This document shows positions 1-8,138 of a DNA stretch of 37,108 nt, one piece after another; the stretch's first letter is position 1; each line of letters opens with the position of its first letter. The stretch spans positions 6,092 through 43,199 of the forward strand of contig JAHDIS010000035.1 of assembly GCA_020630695.1 (NCBI GenBank). Reading direction: 5' to 3'. The DNA comes from Paracoccaceae bacterium. Its GTDB lineage: Bacteria; Pseudomonadota; Alphaproteobacteria; Rhodobacterales; Rhodobacteraceae. Under the pieces are notes generated by a model. It worked only from the letters and a program-made list of their open reading frames with translations. It did not search any database and had not been told where the DNA came from. A program made the position numbers and the translations under genes.

Positions 1-51
1 AGAACACCCTGGTACATCGACTGATTTTCTGAGTAGAGACGCAAAAGCAAA

Positions 52-74
52 GGGCCCGCCAATTTGGCGGGCCC
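52..74 (-). terminator. Rho-independent terminator of clpB
   Basis: A perfect 9-bp stem (GGGCCCGCC / GGCGGGCCC) with loop AATTT lies 22 bp past the clpB stop. Read on the minus strand it is followed by a T-rich run (TTTGCTTTTGC), so it fits as the clpB terminator. The plus-strand side is also pyrimidine-rich (TTCTCATT), so it may stop transcripts from both sides. Bases 1-51 show no gene. Confidence 0.75.
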
Positions 75-96
75 TTCTCATTAGTGGCTTTGCAAA

Positions 97-2712
97 TCAG
101 TGCACCACCGCATCATCCGGCTTGGGCGTATTAGTTGACCCGACGCGGTCTCCGATGATCAGCCCTTCGCTTCCTGCGCTGACAGTGACGATGTCACCAT
201 CTCCAATGTCACCTGCCAGAAGCATTTCAGCCATTGGATCCTGCAAGGCGCGCTGGATCACCCGCTTGAGCGGACGCGCACCGAACACAGGGTCATACCC
301 CTCATCGGCCAGCCACTTTTTCGCTCCATCATCCAGCTGCAACTGGATTTTACGAGCCGCAAGCCGTTTGAGCAGACGGGCCATCTGGATATCAACGATC
401 CCATCCATGTCTTCCCGCTTGAGGCGGTCGAAAATGATGGTTTCGTCCAGACGGTTCAGGAACTCCGGACGGAAATGAGCACGCACCGCGTCCATCACAT
501 CGCGCCGGGCCTGCGCCCCGTCAGCACCTTCTGGGAGTTGAGACAGCGCCTGCGAACCAAGGTTGGAGGTCAGAATAATGAGCGTCTGTTTGAAATCGAC
601 TGTCCGGCCCTGCCCGTCTGTCAGGACGCCATCGTCCAAGACTTGCAGCAGAACGTTGAAGACGTCCGGGTGCGCTTTTTCAACTTCGTCGAACAGCACA
701 ACCTGATAGGGACGCCTGCGAACCGCTTCAGTCAGAACACCGCCTTCATCATACCCCACGTAGCCAGGAGGCGCGCCGATCAGACGGGCCACTGCGTGCT
801 TTTCCATGAACTCGGACATATCGATACGCACCATGGCGCTATCGTCGTCAAAAAGGAATTCGGCCACCGCCTTGGTCAGCTCGGTCTTGCCCACGCCAGT
901 TGGCCCGAGAAAGAGGAACGAACCAAGTGGCCGGTTCTCATCGTTCAGGCCTGCGCGCGCACGGCGCACCGCATTGGCAACAGCCTTGACCGCCTGCTCT
1001 TGTCCGACGACCCGCTTGTGCAGCCCATCTTCCATCCGCAACAGCTTGTCACGTTCACCTTCCAGCATCTTGCCTGCCGGAATTCCGGTCCAGCGTTCAA
1101 CAACCGACGCGATTTGGTCCGGGCGCACGGCCTCTTCGACCATAACGTCATCATCACCGCTTTCCGCCTCGGACAGCTGCTTTTCCAACTGTGGGATTAC
1201 GCCATAGGACAGCTCACCAGCCTTGGCGAGGTTCCCCTCACGCTTAGCCTGCTCCAGTTCTGCTCGGGCCCGATCCAACTGCTCCTTGACGTCACGCGCG
1301 GAGGCCAGCTTGTCACGCTCTGCCTGCCATTGCGCCGTCATCTCTGCGCTTTGTTGCTGCAGATCAGCCAGATCCTTTTCAAGCTTTTCAAGCCGGTCTT
1401 TGCTGGCTTGATCATCTTCCAGACGCAGCGCTTCGACTTCGATCTGTTTTTGCAGGATGTCACGATCCAGCGCATCCAGTTCTTCTGGCTTGGAATCCAC
1501 CTCCATACGCAACCGCGACGCGGCTTCGTCCATCAGGTCGATGGCTTTGTCCGGCAAGAAGCGATCCGTGATGTACCGGTTCGACAATTGCGCCGCTGCA
1601 ACCAAGGCAGAGTCGCTGATCCGCACACCATGGTGCAGCTCATACTTTTCCTTGATCCCGCGCAGAATACTGATCGTGTCCTCAACGGTAGGCTCTGTGA
1701 CCATTACCGGCTGGAACCGCCGCGCAAGCGCCGCGTCTTTTTCGACGTGTTTGCGGTACTCATCGAGCGTGGTCGCACCAACGCAGTGCAATTCGCCCCG
1801 TGCCAGCGCCGGTTTCAGCAGGTTCGACGCATCCATTGCGCCGTCGGCTTTGCCTGCACCAACCAAGGTATGCATCTCATCAATAAAGAGAATGATCTCG
1901 CCTGCCGCAGCTGTCACTTCGGACAGAATGGCCTTGAGCCGCTCTTCGAATTCACCACGGTATTTTGCACCGGCAATCAGTGCGCCCATATCCAGCGCCA
2001 ACAACGATTTGTTGCGCAGCGATTCAGGCACGTCGCCATTCACGATACGAAGGGCCAATCCTTCGGCAATCGCAGTTTTACCGACACCGGGCTCGCCGAT
2101 CATGACCGGGTTGTTTTTGGTACGGCGGCTCAGAACCTGCATGGCACGACGAATTTCATCGTCCCGACCGATGATCGGATCGATCTTTCCCTCACGCGCC
2201 GCCTCGGTCAGATCGCGGGCATACTTCTTGAGTGCGTCATATCCTTCTTCAGCCGAAGCCGTGTCAGCTGTGCGGCCTTTGCGAATATCGTTAATCGCTT
2301 CATTCAGTTTTTGTGGACTGACCGCACCGGCTTCCAGCGCGTCCTTTGCCGGGCTCTTCACCATGGCCAACGCCATCAGCATCCGCTCCACAGGAACGAA
2401 GCTGTCACCAGCCTTGGTCGCCAGCTTTTCAGCCTCATCCAGCACACGACCAGTCGCAGAGTCCATATAGACCTGCCCGGCGTCGCCGCTGACTTTCGGG
2501 ATTTTTGCAAGTTTGGTGTCCAGCACTTGAACGACACGATCCGACGCGCCACCCGCGCGCTGGATCAGGTTGGAAGCCATCCCCTGATCGTCGTCCAGTA
2601 GGGCTTTGAGCAAATGTTCCGGAGCCAGTTTCTGGTGGCTCTCACGCATTGCGATCGTTTGCGCGGCCTGAATGAACCCGCGCGAGCGTTCCGTGAACTT
2701 CTCCAAGTTCAT
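97..2712 (-). CDS. clpB: ATP-dependent disaggregase ClpB
   Basis: This 871-residue Hsp100 chaperone extracts polypeptides from aggregates together with DnaK in the cytoplasm. In order it shows a Clp N-terminal repeat domain (about 1-150), a first AAA+ module with Walker A GEPGVGKT and Walker B LFIDEMH, a long charged coiled-coil middle domain (about 410-530) that distinguishes ClpB from ClpA, and a second AAA+ module with GPTGVGKTE and LFDEVEKAH. Length matches the family (about 860-875). The ATG at 2712 is preceded by AAGGAG and starts with the typical [10 protein letters not shown]. It diverges from pyrF across 231 bp that carry a sigma-32-like promoter, consistent with heat-shock control. 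A terminator follows the stop. Confidence 0.98.
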   Translation of the reverse strand: MNLEKFTERSRGFIQAAQTIAMRESHQKLAPEHLLKALLDDDQGMASNLIQRAGGASDRVVQVLDTKLAKIPKVSGDAGQVYMDSATGRVLDEAEKLATKAGDSFVPVERMLMALAMVKSPAKDALEAGAVSPQKLNEAINDIRKGRTADTASAEEGYDALKKYARDLTEAAREGKIDPIIGRDDEIRRAMQVLSRRTKNNPVMIGEPGVGKTAIAEGLALRIVNGDVPESLRNKSLLALDMGALIAGAKYRGEFEERLKAILSEVTAAAGEIILFIDEMHTLVGAGKADGAMDASNLLKPALARGELHCVGATTLDEYRKHVEKDAALARRFQPVMVTEPTVEDTISILRGIKEKYELHHGVRISDSALVAAAQLSNRYITDRFLPDKAIDLMDEAASRLRMEVDSKPEELDALDRDILQKQIEVEALRLEDDQASKDRLEKLEKDLADLQQQSAEMTAQWQAERDKLASARDVKEQLDRARAELEQAKREGNLAKAGELSYGVIPQLEKQLSEAESGDDDVMVEEAVRPDQIASVVERWTGIPAGKMLEGERDKLLRMEDGLHKRVVGQEQAVKAVANAVRRARAGLNDENRPLGSFLFLGPTGVGKTELTKAVAEFLFDDDSAMVRIDMSEFMEKHAVARLIGAPPGYVGYDEGGVLTEAVRRRPYQVVLFDEVEKAHPDVFNVLLQVLDDGVLTDGQGRTVDFKQTLIILTSNLGSQALSQLPEGADGAQARRDVMDAVRAHFRPEFLNRLDETIIFDRLKREDMDGIVDIQMARLLKRLAARKIQLQLDDGAKKWLADEGYDPVFGARPLKRVIQRALQDPMAEMLLAGDIGDGDIVTVSAGSEGLIIGDRVGSTNTPKPDDAVVH

Positions 2713-2794
2713 GGCGTTCTCCTTTTCTTCAAGCGCCCGCTTCGAATTGGCAACGCCTGCTCAGCAGCACGTCCCGGATCGGGCCTCATGGATC

Positions 2795-2823
2795 AGATGG
2801 TATTTCCTTGGCGCGGATTCAAG
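2795..2823 (-). promoter_or_regulatory. Sigma-32 (RpoH)-like promoter of clpB
   Basis: On the minus strand there is CTTGAAT (2823-2817), a 14-bp spacer, then TACCATCT (2802-2795). The known RpoH consensus is CTTGAAA, 11-16 bp, CCCCATNT, so both elements match well at a proper spacing. Transcription would begin near 2788, giving a leader of about 75 nt before the clpB ATG. The call is a pattern match supported by clpB being a classical heat-shock gene. Confidence 0.55.
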
Positions 2824-2943
2824 AGTTCCGCAAGCAATGCGCCACTCAGGAACGGGACATTTGCACTTATGATCTGGTGAAGCCAGCCTTGACGTTTGCA
2901 GCAACCGAGCGCATCACGCAGCGAGCCAGCAAAGGAGCCCGCC

Positions 2944-3639
2944 ATGTCAGATGATCGCCTTATAGTCGCCCTCGATGTTCCCAACGCTCTTGCTGGTCTG
3001 GAAATGGCCAAAACACTTGGGGACTCAGTTTCGTTCTATAAGATCGGGCTTGGAATGCTGACAGGCGGTGGGTTGGCTCTGGCCAATGAACTGAAGCAAG
3101 AACACGGCAAACGCATCTTTCTGGACATGAAACTGTTCGACATCGGCGCAACGGTCGAAGCAGCAGTACGCGGTCTGGCGCAGTTTGATCTCGATTTTCT
3201 GACGGTTCACGGTGACCCCCACGTCGTTCGCGCAGCCAGAGAGGGCGCGTCGAATTCGGACATGAAAATTCTGGCCGTCACGATCCTGACATCGCTGGAC
3301 CGTGCCGATCTGGACGCTTCACTGATTGAATCAGGCGAGATTCCCGACCTGGTGGCAACCCGCGCTGGCCGCGCCTTTGAGGCCGGGGCCGATGGCGTCA
3401 TTGCTTCTCCGAACGAAGCGGCGATGATCCGCGCTCTGCCCGAAGCCAACGGGCGCCTGATCGTTACCCCCGGGGTACGTCCAGCCGGCGCTGACAAGGG
3501 TGATCAGAAACGGATCGCAACACCGGCAGCCGCCATTCAAGCGGGCGCGGACCATATTGTTGTCGGAAGACCCATTCATTTGGCAGCCAACCCGCGACAA
3601 GCCGCTTCGGCAATCGTGGATGAGCTAAAATCCGCCTAA
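2944..3639 (+). CDS. pyrF: Orotidine-5'-phosphate decarboxylase
   Basis: PyrF decarboxylates OMP to UMP, the last step of de novo pyrimidine synthesis. The 231-residue protein starts LIVALDVPNA, has the catalytic D-x-K-x-x-D motif (D61, K63, D66 in LDMKLFDIG), and ends with the phosphate-binding VTPGVRP and GADHIVVGRPI segments. The frame is open further upstream, but the ATG at 2944 has AAGGAG at 2932-2937 with ideal spacing and gives the usual family length (230-245), so it is preferred. A TATGAT at 2868-2873 could be its -10 box; no good -35 is visible. A small gene of unknown role follows after 146 bp. Confidence 0.97.
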   Translation: MSDDRLIVALDVPNALAGLEMAKTLGDSVSFYKIGLGMLTGGGLALANELKQEHGKRIFLDMKLFDIGATVEAAVRGLAQFDLDFLTVHGDPHVVRAAREGASNSDMKILAVTILTSLDRADLDASLIESGEIPDLVATRAGRAFEAGADGVIASPNEAAMIRALPEANGRLIVTPGVRPAGADKGDQKRIATPAAAIQAGADHIVVGRPIHLAANPRQAASAIVDELKSA

Positions 3640-3732
3640 ATCCACCCGTTTTCAACGGCTTGCATATCAAACAGGGAACACAGGTATGTGATTCCCCCCT
3701 TTCCAACATCCAATGCCAACCCCATCTATAAG

Positions 3733-3741
3733 TTATCCACA
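3733..3741 (+). other. Perfect DnaA box, isolated
   Basis: TTATCCACA is identical to the strong E. coli DnaA box. It lies in the 146-bp gap between pyrF and the small gene at 3786. No second intergenic box, AT-rich unwinding region or origin-type gene neighbour is visible, so this is not called an origin. It may be chance, a DnaA titration site or a DnaA-controlled promoter element for the downstream gene. Confidence 0.4.
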
Positions 3742-3785
3742 GGCACAAAGCCTTGCCTGGATAGTTTAGTTGAGGAGGCATGAGC

Positions 3786-4061
3786 ATGTCCCAGATCAAA
3801 ACCGAGATTGGCGAAATCGCCTACAACCCTGCGCTCGAAGCATTTGAAGCGCTGGTCACATTTCACACCATCGCCGGCCCACAGCGCGTCGCTTCTGCAT
3901 TCCGCGCCACGCTGAACGCCGACTTTGATGTCATCAGCGACGGGTTGCTGCGCGATGCGCTTCAAAACTTCACGCGCTCTGGTGCTCTGAGATCCCGAGT
4001 CGCTGTCGCGCCCGAAAAACCACAGCATCCGCTGAGTGAAAATTCACAACTGGCTGCTTGA
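3786..4061 (+). CDS. Small conserved-looking protein of unknown function
   Basis: I do not recognise this 91-residue protein. It is mixed alpha/beta without membrane segments, signal peptide, cysteines or a clear motif; residues 1-65 look globular and the tail (PEKPQHPLSENSQ) looks disordered. Two in-frame ATGs exist at 3780 and 3786. The strong GAGGAGG at 3772-3778 sits only 1 nt from the first but 7 nt from the second, so 3786 is chosen. It has its own ribosome binding site and a good terminator after it, which supports a real gene. It follows pyrF on the same strand but is probably a separate unit. Confidence 0.75.
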   Translation: MSQIKTEIGEIAYNPALEAFEALVTFHTIAGPQRVASAFRATLNADFDVISDGLLRDALQNFTRSGALRSRVAVAPEKPQHPLSENSQLAA

Positions 4062-4142
4062 TCCCGACTTTCTTTCAGCCAGCGCATGCTGCCTGAGCGT
4101 TGGCATTGGGCATCCCTCTGTTCCCCGGGAATGCCCCAGACT

Positions 4143-4177
4143 GGCTGGCGCGTCTGTTAGGCGCGCCAGCCTTTTTC
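4143..4177 (+). terminator. Rho-independent terminator after the small gene
   Basis: A perfect 10-bp stem (GGCTGGCGCG / CGCGCCAGCC, 4143-4152 and 4162-4171) with a 9-nt loop is followed by TTTTTCGTT. The T-run is on the plus strand, so it ends the transcript of the 91-residue gene. It also lies just past the stop of the convergent Nudix gene. Confidence 0.85.
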
Positions 4178-4179
4178 GT

Positions 4180-4605
4180 TCATTGATCGCGGGCCGCATT
4201 CCAATAATCTAAAACGATCCGCGCGAAATGAGGAATCGCATTCGGGTGCCCCGCAAACTCGGAAGGCGGCATCACTGCCCAGCCCGCGCCCTCATTTCCG
4301 AAAACCACCTGGTCTCGTATTTCGTGATCCAGATGCGCAGCATAGAAATAGCTGACTCCGGTCTCACCAACCCTGCGGTGTGCGAAAATCGTATCGACCT
4401 CGGACAGGGTAAGACCCAATTCTTCGCGCAGTTCACGCAACGCGCAGTGCAACGGACTCTCTTGGCCTTCGCGTCCACCGCCCGGCAAATCCAAATAGCC
4501 CGGCCATGATATACCCGGAGTATGATCGCGGTGCAGAACCAGAAGGTCCTTGCCAGCAAAGACCATTATTTTGGCCCCAGTGAAGTCTTCGTTGTTCAAC
4601 CACAT
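4180..4605 (-). CDS. Nudix hydrolase
   Basis: This protein of about 141 residues carries a complete Nudix box fitting G-x5-E-x7-R-E-U-x-E-E-x-G-U (GGREGQE then RELREELGL), so it should hydrolyse nucleoside diphosphates linked to another moiety; the substrate cannot be told. The start is uncertain. ATG 4605 gives MWLNNEDFTG; an in-frame TTG at 4617 would add four residues (MARA) but the GGGAGAGG upstream nearly touches it, while it is 12 nt from the ATG. It diverges from dinB with about 50 bp between starts, so both promoters must overlap. A link to nucleotide-pool cleaning beside a translesion polymerase is possible but inferred. Confidence 0.9.
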   Translation of the reverse strand: MWLNNEDFTGAKIMVFAGKDLLVLHRDHTPGISWPGYLDLPGGGREGQESPLHCALRELREELGLTLSEVDTIFAHRRVGETGVSYFYAAHLDHEIRDQVVFGNEGAGWAVMPPSEFAGHPNAIPHFARIVLDYWNAARDQ

Positions 4606-4656
4606 GGCTCTGGCCAACCTCTCCCGCTACAATAGTGCCCGAACGGAGCACGCCCA

Positions 4657-5910
4657 ATGCCAGCCCTATGCCGCGATTGCCTGACTGAATTTGACCATGG
4701 ACGCCGCTGTCCATCATGCGGGCGCCCACGGATCATCGCACATGATGAACTCTGGGATCTGTCCATAGCCCATATGGACTGCGACGCTTTCTATGCAAGC
4801 GTGGAAAAGCGCGACAACCCCGAACTGGCCGACAAGCCTGTGATCATTGGTGGCGGCCGGCGCGGTGTTGTTTCGACCGCCTGCTACGTCGCAAGAATCA
4901 AGGGCGTTCGATCTGCGATGCCCATGTTCAAGGCGCTGGCTTTGTGCCCCGATGCCGTGATCGTGAGACCGCGCATGTCTGCCTATGCCGATGCCTCACG
5001 CGCCATCCGTTCCATGATGGAGGAACTCACCCCATCCATCGAGCCACTTTCTTTGGACGAAGCCTTTCTGGATCTAACGGGAACCGCAAGACTGCATGGC
5101 GCGCCACCAGCCGTCATGCTGGCACGTCTAGTTTCCCGAATGCGCGACGAGCTTGGCCTCACCGGATCAATCGGCCTGTCGCACAACAAGTTTCTCGCCA
5201 AAATCGCCTCGGACCTAGACAAACCCCGCGGTTTTTCCGTGATCGGAAAGGCCGAAACCGAAGCGTTTCTGCGCCCCAAACCCATTCGGTTGATTTGGGG
5301 CGTGGGCAGCGCAACGCAGGATTCGCTCGAACGGGCCGGCATTCGTACCTTCGAGGATCTGTTGCGTTGGGACAAACGTGATCTTGCTGCGCGCTTTGGT
5401 TCGATGGGCGACCGGCTTTGGCATCTTGCCCGCGGTCAGGACCGGCGTCGCGTGACGCGCAATGCACCTATGAAATCCATTTCCAACGAAACGACCTTCC
5501 ACGAAGATACATCCGATCCAGAGTTGCTGGACGGACATCTCTGGCGCATGTGCGAAAAAGTGGCGGATCGCGCCAAGGCCAAAGGTATGGCAGGCCGTGT
5601 TGTGACGCTGAAACTGAAGAAATCAGACTTCAAATTGTTGACGCGGCGCACCTCGCTTCCGGATGCAACCCAGATTGCGGACAGGCTCTATCGAACAGCC
5701 CGCGCGCTCTTTGATCAAGTGCCCGGGGATGGCCCCTATCGATTGCTCGGCGCGGGTTTATCCGACCTTGTTCCCGAAGATATGGCAGATCGTGCTGGGG
5801 ATTTACTGGACCCGAACGCGCAGACCCGCGCAAAAGCCGAGCGCGCGACAGACGCCATTCGGGCCAAATTTGGCGACGATGCAATCCTCAAGGGACGGGC
5901 CCTGCGGTAA
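4657..5910 (+). CDS. dinB: DNA polymerase IV (Y family) with N-terminal zinc ribbon
   Basis: A 417-residue translesion DNA polymerase. The N-terminus carries two C-x2-C pairs (C5/C8 and C18/C21), a probable zinc ribbon preceding the canonical start of E. coli DinB. The palm follows with catalytic D41 (HMDCDAFYASVE), D134 and E135 (SLDEAFLDL). Y46 occupies the steric-gate position. SIGLSHNKFLAKIAS and the helix-hairpin-helix (LIWGVGSATQDSL) come next, then the little finger. The expected clamp-binding motif is weak (AGDLLD near 380) and the extreme C-terminus lacks Q-L-x-L-F. ATG 4657 has CGGAG 8 nt upstream. No LexA box was recognised in the short divergent gap. Confidence 0.95.
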   Translation: MPALCRDCLTEFDHGRRCPSCGRPRIIAHDELWDLSIAHMDCDAFYASVEKRDNPELADKPVIIGGGRRGVVSTACYVARIKGVRSAMPMFKALALCPDAVIVRPRMSAYADASRAIRSMMEELTPSIEPLSLDEAFLDLTGTARLHGAPPAVMLARLVSRMRDELGLTGSIGLSHNKFLAKIASDLDKPRGFSVIGKAETEAFLRPKPIRLIWGVGSATQDSLERAGIRTFEDLLRWDKRDLAARFGSMGDRLWHLARGQDRRRVTRNAPMKSISNETTFHEDTSDPELLDGHLWRMCEKVADRAKAKGMAGRVVTLKLKKSDFKLLTRRTSLPDATQIADRLYRTARALFDQVPGDGPYRLLGAGLSDLVPEDMADRAGDLLDPNAQTRAKAERATDAIRAKFGDDAILKGRALR

Positions 5911-5928
5911 AAGGGCAAGCAGCCCTTT
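5910..5928. terminator. Bidirectional terminator between dinB and the PII-like gene
   Basis: A 7-bp stem AAAGGGC / GCCCTTT with loop AAGCA starts at the last base of the dinB stop. It lies in the 32-bp gap between convergent genes and carries A/T ends on both sides, so it can serve both strands. The stem is short, hence moderate confidence. Confidence 0.5.
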
Positions 5929-5942
5929 GCTGACAGAGTGCG

Positions 5943-6254
5943 CTAGAAGCGTTCCGCGCGAACCACTTCGACATCGGCGACTGTAACAACGCCAATATGC
6001 TTTTCCACGACAGCAAAGGCCGCTTCCATCAATTCATCCAGACGCTCAGGCCGGATAATGCAAATCACCTGAACCAAACCGGTTCCACGCCCGACCTGCC
6101 CTTCTCGGCTCCATTCGCCCGAACGACCGGACCCGCCCATCACCGGCAAGATCGACCAACCAGTCACACCCGCGCTCTTCAGCGCTTCGGTCAGGCGTCG
6201 CTGCATAACGGCTTCAATCGTGATCACCACACGTTTCGCTTTGTGCATCTGCAT
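5943..6254 (-). CDS. PII-like signalling protein, SbtB type
   Basis: A 103-residue protein with the ferredoxin-like layout of PII proteins: beta strand KRVVITIEA, helix, strand SILPV, a glycine/arginine-rich loop (MGGSGRSGEWSREGQVG, about 39-55) where the T-loop would be, strand LVQVICII, helix, and VVTVADVEVV. The loop resembles the G-G-x-G-S-R stretch of cyanobacterial SbtB rather than the uridylylation loop of GlnB/GlnK, and the C-terminal C-G-x-x-x-C segment of SbtB is absent. It starts 3 bp after the stop of the SbtA-like transporter gene, with AGGAGG at good spacing. By analogy it should bind an adenine nucleotide and gate that transporter; the partnership is inferred from gene order. 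Confidence 0.85.
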   Translation of the reverse strand: MQMHKAKRVVITIEAVMQRRLTEALKSAGVTGWSILPVMGGSGRSGEWSREGQVGRGTGLVQVICIIRPERLDELMEAAFAVVEKHIGVVTVADVEVVRAERF

Positions 6255-6257
6255 TGA

Positions 6258-7223
6258 TCAGCCTCCTGTCATCATCTGGGCCACCGACAGGTAGAGCGGG
6301 ATGCCCAAGGTCAGATTGAATGGGAATGTTATTGCCAAAGACAGCGTCAGGTAAATTGACGGATTGGCTTCGGGAACCGCAACCCGCATGGCAGCGGGCA
6401 CGGCGATATACGAGGCCGATGCACTCAGCACCATCAGCAGGACAACGCCGCCCGTGCTAAGCCCCAGCAGCAGACCTGCGCCAAGGCCGAGCGTTGCAGA
6501 GACGACGGGCATCAGCACACCAAAGGCGATTGCACCCCGATCCAGCACTTTGGCTTCGCGCAAACCACGCCCGGCAATCAACCCCATGTCCAATAGGAAC
6601 AGACACAGGACGCCCTGAAACGGGTTCACGATGAACGATGCGATTTTTTCAAGACCCTCTTGTCCAGTGATCGCACCAATTGCGAAAGCCCCCAACAAAA
6701 GCACAATGGAGCCGTTCAGCAGAATTTCGCGCCAAAGATCGCCCCCCATGTCGGCGCCGCCCTGACCGCGCGAAATCAACCATAGCGCGGACAGGATGGC
6801 CGGGGCCTCCATCGCGGCGGCGACCGCCACCATATACCCTTCAAACACGATGCCCGCATCGCTGAGAACCGATGTCGCGGCCACGAATGTTACGATCGAA
6901 ATGGAGCCGTAGTGCCCGGCAACGGCCGCCGCATCCGTACGCGACATACCGGACAGAACCCTCAACATTCCAAACGCCAAAATGGGCAAGGCGAACGACA
7001 GGATAATCCCGGACAGCAAGGTCATACCCAGCGTCAGATCCAGCCCGTGGTCCGCTACGCTGACGCCACCTTTGAAACCGATTGCGAAAAGCAGGTAGAT
7101 CGACATCCCCTTGGCCACGGCCTCAGGTATGGAAAGATCTGATCGTGCCAAGGCTGCCAGCAATCCAAGAACAAACGAAAGAACGATCGGGGACAAAAGG
7201 TTGTCAGCGGCAAGGGCAAGCAT
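6258..7223 (-). CDS. sbtA: SbtA-type sodium-dependent bicarbonate permease
   Basis: A 321-residue inner-membrane protein with about ten hydrophobic segments arranged as two similar halves. Landmarks match the SbtA family (formerly DUF897): LLSPIVLSFVLGLLAAL, IPEAVAKGMSIYLLFAIGFKGG, AVAGHYGSISIVTFVAA, and in the second half SASASYIAVPAAMR followed by ANPSIYLTLSLAITFPFN. SbtA in cyanobacteria imports bicarbonate with sodium. The ATG at 7223 has GGAG 7 nt upstream. The carbonic anhydrase gene lies 118 bp upstream on the same strand and the PII-like gene follows 3 bp downstream, so carbonic anhydrase, transporter and regulator are consecutive. Transport of bicarbonate is an assignment by family and context. 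Confidence 0.9.
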   Translation of the reverse strand: MLALAADNLLSPIVLSFVLGLLAALARSDLSIPEAVAKGMSIYLLFAIGFKGGVSVADHGLDLTLGMTLLSGIILSFALPILAFGMLRVLSGMSRTDAAAVAGHYGSISIVTFVAATSVLSDAGIVFEGYMVAVAAAMEAPAILSALWLISRGQGGADMGGDLWREILLNGSIVLLLGAFAIGAITGQEGLEKIASFIVNPFQGVLCLFLLDMGLIAGRGLREAKVLDRGAIAFGVLMPVVSATLGLGAGLLLGLSTGGVVLLMVLSASASYIAVPAAMRVAVPEANPSIYLTLSLAITFPFNLTLGIPLYLSVAQMMTGG

Positions 7224-7341
7224 GGCAGATCTCCGTTGGCAAACTCGCCGCTACATATTGAGCCTGCCACATGCCTACAAGCAGGATGCGACACTACGTC
7301 AACACCGGCCTTCAGAAATGTCGGTTTTGCCCTGATTTCAC

Positions 7342-7989
7342 TCAGACAGGCTGAAAACCATTGGTCGAGGGATCCCACCATTCCAGATCACCCTCGCCGA
7401 TGTCGGTCCACAGCCCGTGCAAGGTCAACTCGCCATCATCAACGGCCTGACGCACAAACGGAAAGCCCATCAGGTTCTCGAGCGAGACAACCACTGCCTC
7501 TTTCTCCAGCGCGCCGGCTTGATCTGCTTCGTCCAGATCTTTGATACGCTCGAAACCGGGGCGAAGAATATCCATCCAGCGGCCCACGAACGAGCTCTCT
7601 TCCTCCATCGCCGGAGCCCGTCCCTGACACATATCCAGACAACCCTGAACGCCGCCACACTTGGAATGACCCAGTACGATAAGATGCGTAACTTTCAGCG
7701 CCGTGACGGCATATTCAACAGCCGCAGAGGTTCCGTGCTGGTTGCCATCGGGGGAATAAGGCGGGACCAGATTGGCAATATTTCGGTGGATAAAGAATTC
7801 GCCTTTGTCCGCTTCGAACAGAGACGTGGCATTCACCCGGCTGTCGCAGCACGAAATGATCATAGCCCGCGGGCGCTGGCCTTCATCGGCCAAGCGGCGG
7901 TACCAAGCTTGATTGTCCTTGTAACCAGTGGCTTTCCAGCCGTGATAACGCTGGACAAGAAAAGCGGGCAGCGGGCGCACACGATGCAT
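7342..7989 (-). CDS. Beta-class carbonic anhydrase
   Basis: A 215-residue cytoplasmic zinc enzyme interconverting CO2 and bicarbonate. The zinc and catalytic residues of the beta class are complete: C47, D49 and R51 in SCCDSRV, H108 and C111 in GHSKCGG. Length is normal. The frame opens with TTG at 7995, but ATG 7989 has GGAG 7 nt upstream and is preferred. It is first in a minus-strand series followed by the SbtA-like permease and PII-like protein. A tight palindrome (8037-8046) lies about 50 bp upstream of its start. Pairing with SbtA suggests handling of imported bicarbonate for anaplerotic carboxylation; no carboxysome or RuBisCO gene is in view. Confidence 0.95.
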   Translation of the reverse strand: MHRVRPLPAFLVQRYHGWKATGYKDNQAWYRRLADEGQRPRAMIISCCDSRVNATSLFEADKGEFFIHRNIANLVPPYSPDGNQHGTSAAVEYAVTALKVTHLIVLGHSKCGGVQGCLDMCQGRAPAMEEESSFVGRWMDILRPGFERIKDLDEADQAGALEKEAVVVSLENLMGFPFVRQAVDDGELTLHGLWTDIGEGDLEWWDPSTNGFQPV

Positions 7990-8036
7990 GGGCAAACTCC
8001 GTTCGGTAGTGTCGTTTTTCGTGAGTTACGCGGATT

Positions 8037-8046
8037 TTTCCGGAAA
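8037..8046. promoter_or_regulatory. Palindrome upstream of carbonic anhydrase
   Basis: TTTCCGGAAA is a perfect 10-bp palindrome in the 149-bp divergent gap between the carbonic anhydrase gene and the Hpt-like gene. It could be an operator, but no regulator is adjacent and no clear promoter boxes were found around it. Confidence 0.25.
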
Positions 8047-8138
8047 TTCGAGAGAAAAGACCAAAGCGCCTAAACGAAATGAGAACTACCGTGAGGCAAG
8101 TTGCCCAAGCCGTGGGGGCAATAGAACTGGGGTGAGCT

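Noticed and set aside
475-2601. A 708-codon open frame on the plus strand opposite clpB
   Set aside because: It mirrors clpB codon by codon and its translation shows no family features; long antisense frames are expected in GC-rich coding DNA.
3700-3790. Replication origin around the DnaA box
   Set aside because: Only one box, no AT-rich unwinding element and no origin-associated genes.
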